Below, piece by piece: positions 50,632 through 59,822 of a stretch of DNA of 64,000 nt. Numbering within the stretch: position 1 is the first letter of the stretch; each line of letters starts with the position of its first letter. The stretch is taken from assembly GCA_947176065.1 (NCBI GenBank), contig CAMWPB010000013.1, positions 1-64,000 on the forward strand. The letters run 5' to 3'. The notes below the pieces were generated by a model that was given only the letters and a program-made list of their open reading frames with translations, had not been told where the DNA came from and searched no databases. This DNA is from an uncultured Lachnospiraceae bacterium (GTDB taxonomy: Bacteria; Bacillota; Clostridia; Lachnospirales; Lachnospiraceae). Both the position numbers and the translations under genes were made by a program.

Positions 50632-51759
50632 CAGGTACGGTGCAAGCATATCATTGACACAGTCCCTGATACCGCGCGCGATTTTCCCCGCCTGCGCCTC
50701 CCGGATTCCTATTTTATCAGCCACCGCCAGTATATCCTCCATACCCGGATTCACTCCGTTTCCGTTGACGGCGGTCGCGTGTTCCCCGTTCAAAGAGCTG
50801 CTGTAAGTAAGGTCATACGCAGGCGCAAGTCTGTAGCAGGCGTTCTGCTCATCATACAAATAAGAGAAGTTCTTGGAATGATCATCCCGGTTGTGTGAAA
50901 ACACGTTGAAACACATAAGGCGGAATAACCTCAGCACCTCGGAAAAATCCTTCGTAATCTCCAACGTCAGTTTCATCAAAAGATGATAGTCCAGATTAGG
51001 AATCCGATGGGATGTCTCCAACACGGCGCTGACAGAGAGCATATGAACTTTGCTCTCCTGTCCATCGTCACCCTGCCTGCGGTCAAACCGTTTCACGCCA
51101 AAGTAACCGGCACACCTCTTGGAAGGAAACAGACGTGTCTGTGCCATCTCGATACCACATTCCTTTGCACACAGAGAGTATTCATACTCCTGCTTCCCGA
51201 TATCCTTTGGATCGTCATAGGACGGAAATTTGATCATCCATTCCTCTCCGCCCACTTCCGTCAGGATTTTGGGCCTTGCTCCCCCTGAAGACCCTCCCAG
51301 ACGAAACAGTTGGTCTAAGTCATCTGAATATTCCGTCCTTAACATACGCTCACATTCTCCGGCAATCTGATCCAGTTCCATTGCCGAATCGCTCTCATTC
51401 AGGCAAATCGCCGGTCGATAAGAAAGCGCACCCATGCCCGAATCTCCCACAATGGCAAGCCTGTTCAGGGTTCCGACCGCCGCAGGCTCTATCCCTTTTT
51501 TCAGCATCAGCCGATCCACCAGAAACCGTCCCCACCCGTCCGGCAAGCTGTCCGCAAAAACGCCAAACAGACCGTCAAAGGGGTCCATGCGCGGAACAAA
51601 CACTTTTTTCTCCAGCGGCAGGGAAAAGGGGCTGATGGGAAACCCGGTTTCTATCCACTCCTGTTCGTAGGCAAAGGCCGCCAGATACTTTTGATATAGT
51701 GCCAAAGTGCCGACCTTCCTCTCATGGTAGAACACATCCAAATGTTTAATCCTGTCCAT
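50626..51759 (-). CDS. hipA: HipA-domain kinase
   Basis: 377 residues. It has the HipA N-subdomain (GTLALYQKYLAAFAYEQEWIETGFPISPFSLPL, PFDGLFGVFADSLPDGWGRFLVDR), the Gly-rich loop LFRLGGSSGGARPKIL and phospho-Ser activation region, and catalytic motifs FNVFSHNRDDHSKNFSYLYD and YRLAPAYDLTYS (D-L-T). In E. coli HipA phosphorylates GltX and induces persistence. ATG 51759 lies inside the end of the HTH gene (14-bp overlap). Module order is hipB then hipA. Confidence 0.88.
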   Translation of the reverse strand: MDRIKHLDVFYHERKVGTLALYQKYLAAFAYEQEWIETGFPISPFSLPLEKKVFVPRMDPFDGLFGVFADSLPDGWGRFLVDRLMLKKGIEPAAVGTLNRLAIVGDSGMGALSYRPAICLNESDSAMELDQIAGECERMLRTEYSDDLDQLFRLGGSSGGARPKILTEVGGEEWMIKFPSYDDPKDIGKQEYEYSLCAKECGIEMAQTRLFPSKRCAGYFGVKRFDRRQGDDGQESKVHMLSVSAVLETSHRIPNLDYHLLMKLTLEITKDFSEVLRLFRLMCFNVFSHNRDDHSKNFSYLYDEQNACYRLAPAYDLTYSSSLNGEHATAVNGNGVNPGMEDILAVADKIGIREAQAGKIARGIRDCVNDMLAPYLL

Positions 51760-52033
51760 GAATAATCTCCTCCATAGATAAGGGCGGTACTTCTTCAAAC
51801 AGATGCTCCAGTTCACTGTTCAATCCCAGCGCAAATGCAATTTTAATAAGGGAGAGAAAGGAGATCTCGCCGCTTTGCTCAAACCGCTTCACAGAACCTA
51901 AGCTTACTCCCGATAATTCGCTCAGTTTTTTCTGTGACAGTTTCCTCTTTCTGCGGATTGTGCGCAAACGCCCTGCGATCATCTCCTGTATCTCTCCCGG
52001 TGTTTTTGAGAGAAAGGGAAACATCATATCCAT
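51746..52033 (-). CDS. hipB: HipB-like HTH antitoxin/regulator, probably leaderless
   Basis: 95 residues. The XRE-type HTH is IAGRLRTIRRKRKLSQKKLSELSGVSLGSVKRFEQSGEIS. It neutralises HipA and represses the operon in known systems. No Shine-Dalgarno precedes ATG 52033. A -10 box TAATAT ends 7 bases before the ATG, so the transcript likely begins at the start codon. An alternative TTG at 52069 also lacks a ribosome site. Confidence 0.8.
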   Translation of the reverse strand: MDMMFPFLSKTPGEIQEMIAGRLRTIRRKRKLSQKKLSELSGVSLGSVKRFEQSGEISFLSLIKIAFALGLNSELEHLFEEVPPLSMEEIIHGQD

Positions 52034-52034
52034 A

Positions 52035-52090
52035 GATAATATATTATCCCATTTCCACCAAAAGCGCAAGTTATAGCTAATATATTATCC
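52035..52090 (-). promoter_or_regulatory. hipBA promoter with paired HipB operators
   Basis: On the minus strand TTGCGC (52064-52069) and TAATAT (52041-52046) are 17 bp apart. GATAATATATTATC (52035-52048) is a perfect 14-bp palindrome over the -10 box. A second copy of the core, TAATATATTATCC (52078-52090), lies upstream of the -35, about 41 bp centre to centre. E. coli HipB binds TATCC-N8-GGATA, which these sites resemble. Confidence 0.6.
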
Positions 52091-52130
52091 ACTTTATTAT
52101 TTTATATAACTCTACCCTAATAGCACAGTT

Positions 52131-54158
52131 TTACATCCATTCCTTCAAAACACCCTGATCCCGCATCACCTTCTCGACCACCGTGCCTTTCACCAGCTTA
52201 AGCAGCAGTTTCTTTACGGGATTCAGCGGTCCCAGATTGATCTCCAGCGGGGACTTGCCGTCCATCAGTTTCACGCTGCTGGAAAGCAGCTCTCTGATAT
52301 CGTAAACACTGCCCCACACCTCCGGCACGCCTCTGTCCACGCCTAACAGTCCGTAAACGGCTTCCATAGCGGTTCTGACGGAATACTCTGTGGTGAACAC
52401 GGTGTCTCTCGGCGTCTGGGCAAACTGTCCGAGGAAAGCGAAGTTCACGCAGCCGTCGGGAATCACGTCAGGCCGGTCGCCTGCCGTCCTGGGCATAAAG
52501 AAAGCGGTGATATAAGGCATCATGGTCGGCACGCACACCGCGCTCTTTTCAGCCAATTCGTCGATCTCCTCCACGGGCACGCCCAGATGATAAAGCCACT
52601 CCTGCGTGATCTCCTTACCGGTGCAGTCCTTCATGGGCTTTTTCACATAATCGCCCTCCACATCCGTAAAGAGCCCGTACACCCAGACGCAGACCTTATT
52701 TTTATCCTGCTCCTTAAACTGCCCCTGCCTGTTGATGGTCCAGCTAAGGAGCCAGGAGGAATCCTGACAGCTCACGATACCGCCGGTTACCACCCTGCCG
52801 CTTCTGGGATCGCGCTTGCAGATGGCTTCGATATAGGGAAGAATCTTATCATCCAGCGTGGTGACAGTGGCGGACTCCCAGTTTGTCTTCGCCACATCGG
52901 AACAGAACTTTTCGGGACGCCCGAAGGAAGGATCCTGTTTCGCAATATTTTTCCAGAGGCTCCAGCATCCGCTTGTGCGCACCTCCGCATCCCCGTTGGG
53001 CGCGTGGTTCTGGTCGCCGTAGATGGTTCCCTCGGTACAGCTTCCGTTGGTCACAAAGACGAGGTCATTTTCGGTTAACATAATACCCTTCTCCACGCCT
53101 TTCACCTTGCACTCAATCGCCTTGGCAATCTTCTTATCCCCCTCAAATCCGAAGATCACGTTAGTCACTTCGGTATTAAACTGGAAGTCAACCCCCGCCG
53201 CCTCCAGATACTTCTGCATAGGCAGGATCAGCGATTCATACTGGTTGTACTTGGTGAATTTCAGGGCGCTGAAATCCGGCAAACCCGCTATATGATGGAT
53301 AAACCGCTGGAAGTACAGCTTCATCTCCAGTGCACTGTGCCAGTTTTCAAAGGCAAACATGGTGCGCCAGTACAGCCAGAAGGTGGAGTCAAACACCTCC
53401 TCGTCAAACACGTCCTCAATGGTCTTGTCATAGAGATCCTCATCCTTTGTCATAAAGAGCTTCATAATCTCCATGCAGCCCTTCTGGCTCAAGTTAAATC
53501 TGCCGTCCGTGTGGGCGTCCTGTCCTCTGTTCACGGTAGCGCGGCAGAGGGAGTAGTTCGGGTCCTCCTTGTTCAGCCAGTAATACTCATCCAGTACCGA
53601 CACGCCCGGCGTCTCGATGGAAGGGATGCTGCGGAACAGATCCCACAGGCACTCGAAATGGTTCTCCATCTCCCTGCCGCCCCGCATCACATAACCTCTG
53701 GTGGGATCGTTGATGCCGTCGCAGGCGCCGCCTGCTATGTCCATGGACTCCAGAATATGGATATGACTACCGGGCATCTGTCCGTCACGCACTAAGAAAC
53801 AGGCCGCCGCCAGGGATGCAAGACCGCTGCCCACAATGTAGGCGTTTTTCTCATCCACCCCTTCCGGCTTCCTCGGCGTTGCGAACGCCTCATAGTTGCC
53901 GTTGCTGTAATAAATGCCCTTGCTGTTTTTATCATAACGTCCAAGCTCGGTATTTCGGTAATCCAGATCCGTGTACTTCCGATGACCTTTCGCTGATGCT
54001 TTTCCCGCGTTTTCCCCGTCAAGGCCGCTGTCCGCCGTCTGTCCCTGCTCCAGCCCCACATGCGCGCTCTTTTTCAGGTTTTTCGCCGCCAGCGCCGCGC
54101 CCGCTCCTGCTGCCGCTACAGCCGCCACACCAAGTCCGATACTTTTCTTATTTGCCAT
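52131..54158 (-). CDS. ohyA: Oleate hydratase (myosin-cross-reactive antigen family)
   Basis: 675 residues. FAD-binding Rossmann motif NAYIVGSGLASLAAACFLVRD with the acidic end HILESMD, the AGGACDGINDPTRGYVMRGGREMENHFECLWDLF region and the long conserved hydratase body. An N-terminal hydrophobic, glycine/alanine stretch (SIGLGVAAVAAAGAGAALAAK) could tether it to the membrane, an extension many members lack. It adds water to oleic acid to give 10-hydroxystearate, detoxifying unsaturated fatty acids. GGTGG precedes ATG 54158. A TetR regulator lies just upstream on the same strand. Confidence 0.92.
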   Translation of the reverse strand: MANKKSIGLGVAAVAAAGAGAALAAKNLKKSAHVGLEQGQTADSGLDGENAGKASAKGHRKYTDLDYRNTELGRYDKNSKGIYYSNGNYEAFATPRKPEGVDEKNAYIVGSGLASLAAACFLVRDGQMPGSHIHILESMDIAGGACDGINDPTRGYVMRGGREMENHFECLWDLFRSIPSIETPGVSVLDEYYWLNKEDPNYSLCRATVNRGQDAHTDGRFNLSQKGCMEIMKLFMTKDEDLYDKTIEDVFDEEVFDSTFWLYWRTMFAFENWHSALEMKLYFQRFIHHIAGLPDFSALKFTKYNQYESLILPMQKYLEAAGVDFQFNTEVTNVIFGFEGDKKIAKAIECKVKGVEKGIMLTENDLVFVTNGSCTEGTIYGDQNHAPNGDAEVRTSGCWSLWKNIAKQDPSFGRPEKFCSDVAKTNWESATVTTLDDKILPYIEAICKRDPRSGRVVTGGIVSCQDSSWLLSWTINRQGQFKEQDKNKVCVWVYGLFTDVEGDYVKKPMKDCTGKEITQEWLYHLGVPVEEIDELAEKSAVCVPTMMPYITAFFMPRTAGDRPDVIPDGCVNFAFLGQFAQTPRDTVFTTEYSVRTAMEAVYGLLGVDRGVPEVWGSVYDIRELLSSSVKLMDGKSPLEINLGPLNPVKKLLLKLVKGTVVEKVMRDQGVLKEWM

Positions 54159-54346
54159 ATGTGTTCCACCTTTCCTGTTTCCGGCGGTTTCCATGTCCCC
54201 GCCGCTGTTTCCTTTTTCTTTGCTAAAGCTATCATACCCATTTTCCTTATTTTTACCAATTTACAAAAAAAGCGAAATGATAAAAAACTTATCATTCCGC
54301 CCGATCTGTTTAAAAATAGCGCCGTTTATACATTATGTAAACCAAA

Positions 54347-54922
54347 TCACATGCCGCTGTCCGCCCTCTCAAAATTTTTGATGGAGTGGGCCAGATTTCC
54401 GTGAAGCATCACGCCCATATTCTCCACAATTTCCTCGTAGTCCTCCTTCATGCCGTGGCCGATCCAGTCAAGCATGATGCCCACAAAGCCGTACTTATAA
54501 AAATCGGCAATGAAACTCTTGTGCGCCGCCGACAGCTCCACACCCCGGCATCTGTCCTCCACCACTTCCTTCAGCATGTCGTATGTAAACTTGTAGAGAT
54601 ACCCCTCCACCTTCTCCCTGCCGATGCTGCGGTACACATTCAGAATAAACGCCTTGTTTTCCAAAACGGCCTCAAAAATCTGGCACATACCCTCCTGCCA
54701 GGTCTCATATGTCTTTTTCCCCTGCAAGACCTTCTTTCCGTCTTCCACACAGACCCACTCCACCAGATCATAGATATCCTTGAAATGATAATAAAAGGCC
54801 ATCCGGCTGATGCCGCAGTCCGAAGTGAGATCGTTGATCGTTATCTTTTCCAGCCGCTTTGTCAGAACCAATTTTTTCAGGGATTCCCCCAGAGCGGCCT
54901 TGGTCGTATTGGTGTTTGGCAT
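54347..54922 (-). CDS. TetR family regulator
   Basis: 191 residues. HTH: LEKITINDLTSDCGISRMAFYYHFKDIYDLVEWV. The C-terminal region is of the DhaS/TetR_C type (LNVYRSIGREKVEGYLYKFTYDMLKEVVEDRC, FIADFYKYGFVGIMLDWIGHGMKEDYEEIV). It probably controls the adjacent oleate hydratase. A copy of the recurrent GTTTACATAA word lies in the 188-bp gap between them (54333-54342). Confidence 0.85.
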   Translation of the reverse strand: MPNTNTTKAALGESLKKLVLTKRLEKITINDLTSDCGISRMAFYYHFKDIYDLVEWVCVEDGKKVLQGKKTYETWQEGMCQIFEAVLENKAFILNVYRSIGREKVEGYLYKFTYDMLKEVVEDRCRGVELSAAHKSFIADFYKYGFVGIMLDWIGHGMKEDYEEIVENMGVMLHGNLAHSIKNFERADSGM

Positions 54923-54969
54923 TGCTTTCTCCTTGTCTTCCCGATTCCCAGATAAAAAACGCTAAACTG

Positions 54970-55290
54970 TTATTTTTTCCTTTTCTTCGGCTCCGGCAGC
55001 TCCTGATACATTTCCCGCAAAATCTCCGCCATCAGCGCCTCATTCTCCACGTCCTCCACAATCACCATCTGCGTTTTTGAGCCTTCATAGGGATAATCCC
55101 TGTCCGCATCCGGCAGCAGACGCAGAACCGCCTCCGTGGGTTTTAGGAACAGACAGTTGTCACAGATATCCCCGATCAGCTTCCCCTGAAAGTAGACACA
55201 GTACTCGCCCATCATTTTTCTGGTGGTCACATCGCCCACCCTCTGCAGATTTCCTACCACATAATCGTGAAATTCCTTTGTCGTTGCCAT
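54970..55290 (-). CDS. TfoX N-terminal domain family protein
   Basis: 106 residues. It matches the TfoX/Sxy N-terminal pattern: VGDVTTRKMMGEYCVYFQGKLIGDICDNCLFLKPTEAVLRLL, then YPYEGSKTQMVIVEDVENEALMAEILREM. Sxy controls competence in Gammaproteobacteria; stand-alone N-terminal domains in Firmicutes have no known role. A basic PKKRKK tail ends the protein. Confidence 0.85.
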   Translation of the reverse strand: MATTKEFHDYVVGNLQRVGDVTTRKMMGEYCVYFQGKLIGDICDNCLFLKPTEAVLRLLPDADRDYPYEGSKTQMVIVEDVENEALMAEILREMYQELPEPKKRKK

Positions 55291-55332
55291 TCTTCCTGAC
55301 CTCCCGCATTTTTCTTTGGAACAAAACCTTCT

Positions 55333-56310
55333 TTATGCTCCGCGCCAATACCGACTGATCTGCTCCGGCGTCAGCGAATCGGCAAATTCCTTCTTCAACT
55401 GCAAAAAATATGCCAGATCCGTCAGAATGCCGTAAAGCACCGCCCGATCCTCAAACTCCTGCCTTGTGGCCGGCAGTTCGGAATCCTTCATCCGCATAAG
55501 CGTCTCTTCCCGTTTCGCAAGCAGATCGCGCGCGTTGTTCGATTCCCCGAAAGTCACGGCAGTCTCATAAAGCAGTCCGGCCACCTGTCCGGTCTGCGGC
55601 AGTACGGTGCGCATACTCTTAATCTTCTTATAAATGTCCCGCAGTACAACCGTCTGCTGCTCCCGCATATTCATATAGTCGATGAAATACTTCGATTCCT
55701 GAAAAAAGGTGTTGTTCATATAAGCATACGCCTGCTTTTTGCCAGCGTCAATGTCCGCCTGCAGTTTGTCAAAGCAGCTTCCCGTATAATCCGACCGGTC
55801 CTCTTTCCCGATATATTCCGACATGCGCAGAAGCACCGCCCGCAGATCCTCCTCCAGCCGGTACTGCATCATGCGGATCTCTCTTCCCTTTCCCGGCATA
55901 TACAGATTTAAAAGCGTGCCGATCCCTGCCCCGATCAGCAAAAGCAGCGCCTCATTCCCGATACACGCCAGCCCCATATTCCGTTCCAGAAGATAGTGCG
56001 TGACCAATACCGCATTGGTGGAGACAGCGGTTCCGAGTCGGAGAGGACCACAGCCAGCAATAAAGAGAAACAGGAAAATACCGTAGGAAAACACGGAATA
56101 CCCGATAAGCCAGAAAACCCCATATGCGAGAGCCGTCGCCAGCAGGAAGGCACAGATTCTCTTTGCCGAAATAATGATCGTCTCCCGGCTGGTATTCTGG
56201 ATCGTCAGAAGCGTTATGATACCCGCCGACGTGCTGTAGCGCAGTCCCAACAGATCGGCGAGAAAAATAGCCGCCGCGCTTCCGACGGCAATTTTAATCA
56301 GTTTCAGCAT
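55333..56310 (-). CDS. Aromatic acid exporter-like membrane protein (ArAE_1/DUF939)
   Basis: 325 residues. The N-terminal half has about six membrane helices (LKIAVGSAAAIFLADLLGLRYSTSAGIITLLTIQNTSRETI, RICAFLLATALAYGVFWLIGYSVFSYGIFLFLFI); the C-terminal half is a soluble helical domain of about 180 residues. This layout is that of Bacillus YqjA/DUF939 proteins. The substrate is unknown. ATG 56310 follows GGCGGAGCA and lies 29 bp after the carboxypeptidase stop. Confidence 0.8.
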   Translation of the reverse strand: MLKLIKIAVGSAAAIFLADLLGLRYSTSAGIITLLTIQNTSRETIIISAKRICAFLLATALAYGVFWLIGYSVFSYGIFLFLFIAGCGPLRLGTAVSTNAVLVTHYLLERNMGLACIGNEALLLLIGAGIGTLLNLYMPGKGREIRMMQYRLEEDLRAVLLRMSEYIGKEDRSDYTGSCFDKLQADIDAGKKQAYAYMNNTFFQESKYFIDYMNMREQQTVVLRDIYKKIKSMRTVLPQTGQVAGLLYETAVTFGESNNARDLLAKREETLMRMKDSELPATRQEFEDRAVLYGILTDLAYFLQLKKEFADSLTPEQISRYWRGA

Positions 56311-56338
56311 TGCTCCGCCTTTCCCGCATGCCCGCAAT

Positions 56339-57502
56339 TTATTCTGACGGAATATACCTGTTATAAATTTCCACATGATCATAGATGCACCGCCAGCTGC
56401 TTGTGGAACCTGCCGTCACACATATATAGGGCGTTTTATCCGCAAAAATCTCGTAACTCACGGCGCAGTTTTTAGACTGCACGATATACCCGGTTTTGGC
56501 ACAGAGCACTTCGCCACCCGTATCCTTGTCCTCGATCTTGCGCAGAAACCAGTTGGATATCTCAATGCCGTCCGGGTGCTCCCGCGTGGGCTTCGTCGTG
56601 TAAATATGTTCCGACATGATTTCCCTGCAAAAGTCGTTGCGCACTGCCGCTTTCATAATAACCGCCATATCGTAAACCGTACTGTAATGGGCTTCGTCAT
56701 AAATCCCGACACAATTGGTAAAATGCGTGCTGTCCGCTATGCCAAGCTCTTCCAGCTTCCGATTCATCATCTCCACAAAGGCTTCCTGAGAACCGGCCAC
56801 ATAAACGGCAAGCCCCAGCGCGGCGTCCCCGCCGGATTGCATGGACGTTCCGTAAAAGAGATCCCGTACCGGCACCTCCTCTCCATCCAGAAAGCCCACG
56901 GAGCTGCAGTCATTCACATAGGCATAATCGGTAATCTCCAGAGTCATCGTGAACGTATCATCCAGTTTCTCTTCCGGGATATGCTCCGCCGCCACCAGTA
57001 CCGTCAGTACCTTCGTCATGGAGGCTGGTATTATCCTCTCTCTGGCGCCCTTGGATGCAACAATGGCATCCGTACTCTCATCCACCAGAATCGCATGCGT
57101 GCTGATTACATCCGCACTGTCAATGACCGTTGTATCCGCCGTCTCGTCAAAACGGTAAGCCGGAAGTTCCTCTTCTGCTTCCGTCTCCTCTGTCTCAGGT
57201 TCCCCGGCTTCCTCTTCCATTATACTTTCGACTATCTTCTCTATTTCCAGCCTGTCCGGCCCTTCTATCACTTCCACCGCCTGATCCTGCGGCGCGCCCT
57301 CCTCTTCTCCCGCTTTTCGGCTTCGTCTTACTGCCGTAACAATCAAGGCCATTATCACACAAAACACGCCCAGAAGCAGCAGCCTCTGCCTGATCTGCCG
57401 TCTTCTCATGCGCCGCTGTCTCTCGCGCCGCATACGCTGCCTTCTCTCATAACGGATACGGGTTTCTCTGTCTTCATCCCAATCATTGGAATAGGATTCC
57501 AT
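56339..57502 (-). CDS. D-alanyl-D-alanine carboxypeptidase with Arg-rich cytoplasmic N-terminus
   Basis: 387 residues. Residues 13-42 are extremely Arg-rich (RYERRQRMRRERQRRMRRR), followed by a membrane anchor (LLLLGVFCVIMALIVTAV) and an acidic linker of about 60 residues rich in Glu. The penicillin-binding domain has SxxK as PASMTKVLT, the second motif as SMQSGGDAALG (S-G-G in place of S-x-N) and K-T-G as CAKTGYI. It trims peptidoglycan stem peptides outside the membrane. The upstream region reads GGAGGCTGATGA before the ATG. Confidence 0.88.
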   Translation of the reverse strand: MESYSNDWDEDRETRIRYERRQRMRRERQRRMRRRQIRQRLLLLGVFCVIMALIVTAVRRSRKAGEEEGAPQDQAVEVIEGPDRLEIEKIVESIMEEEAGEPETEETEAEEELPAYRFDETADTTVIDSADVISTHAILVDESTDAIVASKGARERIIPASMTKVLTVLVAAEHIPEEKLDDTFTMTLEITDYAYVNDCSSVGFLDGEEVPVRDLFYGTSMQSGGDAALGLAVYVAGSQEAFVEMMNRKLEELGIADSTHFTNCVGIYDEAHYSTVYDMAVIMKAAVRNDFCREIMSEHIYTTKPTREHPDGIEISNWFLRKIEDKDTGGEVLCAKTGYIVQSKNCAVSYEIFADKTPYICVTAGSTSSWRCIYDHVEIYNRYIPSE

Positions 57503-57596
57503 TCATCAGCCTCCAAACTTTATCATGATCCGGCACACATTTTCAAAATTATGTTCGCATCTGTTACCTTTTCGATTTGGACATAATTCTGGCCGT

Positions 57597-57926
57597 TTAT
57601 TGTCTGGTTTTATATTTCTGCATTCTGCTTTGCGGTTTCTCCGGCACCGTATATACCAGTCTATTTTCTTCTAACAGCGGTTTAAGGAATTTACGTGTCA
57701 TATAGGTTAAATTTTTATAGCCTATATGTTCGGCAATTTCCTTTTTAGTCCGTGCTACTTTGCAATAATCAAGTATCCTATACACGACCTCATTCTGTGT
57801 CACTTGGTCACTGACTTGGTCACTGACTATTGGTCCCAGCTTCATAGTTGCTGTGTCGTTCAATGGAATAATGGTTTTAAAAATATCCCCTTCTACAAAT
57901 TGCGGGATTCTTGGGAAATGGTTCAA
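57597..57926 (-). pseudogene. C-terminal part of a frameshifted AlbA_2-type ATP-binding protein
   Basis: The frame resumes homology at IPQFVEGDIFKTIIPLND and continues through a winged-helix ending (VVYRILDYCKVARTKKEIAEHIGYKNLTYMTRKFLKPLLEENRL). The TTG at its 5' end has no ribosome site. It is the +1-frame continuation of the upstream gene at 57877-58923, with about 35-40 residues missing at the join (see there). Confidence 0.7.
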
Positions 57927-58923
57927 ACGTATCCAAATTTAAATTCCCATACCCATGCGTCCTATTGCTATTTTCCGCAAATATACGCCCTTTCTCAATG
58001 ACCATTTTTGCTACATATCCACTTGAATAATCACGATGCGCCAGACTGTTGGAAATAATTTCTCTTAAAATTGCATCTCTGGCACTAACTGACTGCATTC
58101 CGTCCAAAACAAACGGATCGTTCAAATGCTTTTTGGCAAATTCACTCATTCTGTCATAGCTGTCCAGCAAATTGGTTACAATTACATCCCGATCATCATA
58201 CCGATCCAAATTATGCACCCGGAAAATCATGTCTGTCTTATGCTGCGGAAGCGCTGACATAATCGTTGTGTCTTTGCCAAACAGCAGGATTGCCGCCAAT
58301 GTAATTCCTTCCCTACGGCTGTCACGATCCAAAAGAATAAGTCCGGCACTTCTTAACAATTCCTCATCATCCATAGACAGCCACACGTGATTATTACTCT
58401 TTGCACGTGTCATCCTTCTGATACGGTCTATTAAATCGGAACGCAATACATCCATTCCCCATTCAGGAAATACCTTATTAACAAAATAAGTGCCCTGCTT
58501 TCGTGCATACAGTTTATAAACAAGCTCTTCATTATCCGTTATATCTATATCAGATTCATTATTTCTATCATAAATCCGCCCGGAACATCTGCATACCTGT
58601 GCGCCTGCGGGCACATAAATATACAGTATCCTTTTTCCCTGAAGTTCATATTCCGTTGGTGTTAAAAACAAAGGCGGATACATCTTATTGGCATTGTTAA
58701 TTGCCGTTATAAAATTCTTTTTCATTTTTTCAATACAATTCGGATCAATACCAAGTATCTCTCCATTATCTTTTATCCCCAAAAAGACATGTCCGCCATC
58801 ACGATTGGAAAATGCACAGATACTCTCATAGACATCTTTTGTAATATCCGTTGTGGATTTTTTGAACTCCGTTATATGGCATTCTCCCTTGCCAATAAGC
58901 TCCAGTAATTCCTTCTCTCCCAA
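57877..58923 (-). pseudogene. N-terminal part of a frameshifted AlbA_2-type (RecG-like) ATP-binding protein
   Basis: 348 residues. The AlbA_2/Schlafen-like domain is ECHITEFKKSTTDITKDVYESICAFSNRDGGHVFLGIKDNGEILGID; then the HATPase-like region (SARDAILREIISNSLAHRDYSSGYVAKMVIEKGRIFAENSN). Around 57895-57925 the sequence passes from EPFPKNPAI directly into the PQFVEGDIF segment in a different frame. The expected linking helix (FREIGLADELGSG-type) is absent. The event looks like a deletion that was not a multiple of three. Both parts are otherwise well preserved, so the event is recent. Confidence 0.75.
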
Positions 58924-58936
58924 ATAAAATCACCCC

Positions 58937-59104
58937 TCACTGCATTTTCCGCCACATTCCTTTTCCCCAGGTTTTCCACTTCCGTCCATGCAGTTTCCCG
59001 TTTCGAAAAAGCAGCAGCTCCTCCACACTGATTTGCAGCGCCTTTGACAGACAGTAACGGGAAAGTTCCCTTGCCCGTATTAGTTCATTTAGCGCCAACG
59101 TCAT
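58937..59104 (-). CDS. Possible small protein or HTH remnant upstream of the AlbA_2 gene
   Basis: 55 residues: ALNELIRARELSRYCLSKAL, QISVEELLLFRNGKLHGR. The middle resembles a helix-turn-helix C-terminal half (LSKALQISVEEL), as in XRE regulators. A TAG lies two codons before the ATG and no ribosome site is visible. It may be a fragment of a regulator. Confidence 0.3.
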   Translation of the reverse strand: MTLALNELIRARELSRYCLSKALQISVEELLLFRNGKLHGRKWKTWGKGMWRKMQ

Positions 59105-59181
59105 CAGCTAATTCTTCTCTTTTCCACTTATGCAAATCATGCTTACACGAAAGAAATATCTGCTGTATCTTACCCTGTATA

Positions 59182-59559
59182 TCATTTATTATGGCCTACG
59201 ATCCAAAGCACAATATCCTCATCCTTATATTGGCCTGCAGCAATTTCCAGTCCCAAAGTAACCAGCTCTTCATCACTACATTCTATCTCCACTCCATTCA
59301 GTTCTAAAAATACCAGCATTGCGTAAACCCCAATTCTCTTATTGCCATCGAGAAAAATGTGATTTTTAATTAATCCGTAACATAACCTGGCAGCCTTTTG
59401 CGGAATAGTCGGGTACAATTCCTCTCCGCCAAAAAATTGAAAGGGTACAGATATCGCAGAATCCAATAAACCCTCATCCCGTATTCCATCAATGCCGCCA
59501 GTTTCCTGTATCAACTTACTGTGAAGATGCTTTATCTGTCCCTTGTTTAATAAAATCAT
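59182..59559 (-). CDS. doc: Doc-type Fic-domain toxin
   Basis: 125 residues. The Fic motif is NHIFLDGNKRIG (H-x-F-x-D-G-N-K-R), typical of Doc kinases that phosphorylate EF-Tu. It is preceded by IRDEGLLDSAISVPFQFFGGEELYPTIPQKAARL, a standard Doc segment. It overlaps the antitoxin gene by four bases (ATGA). The module is apparently intact. Confidence 0.88.
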   Translation of the reverse strand: MILLNKGQIKHLHSKLIQETGGIDGIRDEGLLDSAISVPFQFFGGEELYPTIPQKAARLCYGLIKNHIFLDGNKRIGVYAMLVFLELNGVEIECSDEELVTLGLEIAAGQYKDEDIVLWIVGHNK

Positions 59560-59798
59560 TTAGCCAATTCCTCAAATGCTTTCTTATGCTTCTGTAATAA
59601 TCGGGTTGCCACATCCTCCAGTGTTTCATTATCTGCTTCCACATCTACCTGCAGTTTACAATAATCAATCAACACATACCGTGGCACATTATTCTTTAAT
59701 ATTACGGCTGCGCCGTTTTCGTCAACCATTCTTGCAACTTTTGAGAAATTCTGATTTGCCTCTGATATAGATACGAGATTTTTTAAATTAACGTTCAT
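59556..59798 (-). CDS. phd: Phd-type antitoxin
   Basis: 80 residues. The Phd/YefM N-terminal DNA-binding fold reads LVSISEANQNFSKVARMVDENGAAVILKNNVPRYVLIDY. The C-terminal tail (EDVATRLLQKHKKAFEEL) would wrap the Doc toxin. It represses its own operon in known systems. A GGGGTG ribosome site precedes the ATG. Confidence 0.88.
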   Translation of the reverse strand: MNVNLKNLVSISEANQNFSKVARMVDENGAAVILKNNVPRYVLIDYCKLQVDVEADNETLEDVATRLLQKHKKAFEELAK

Positions 59799-59822
59799 AA
59801 ATTACACCCCTTTTTTATTAAC

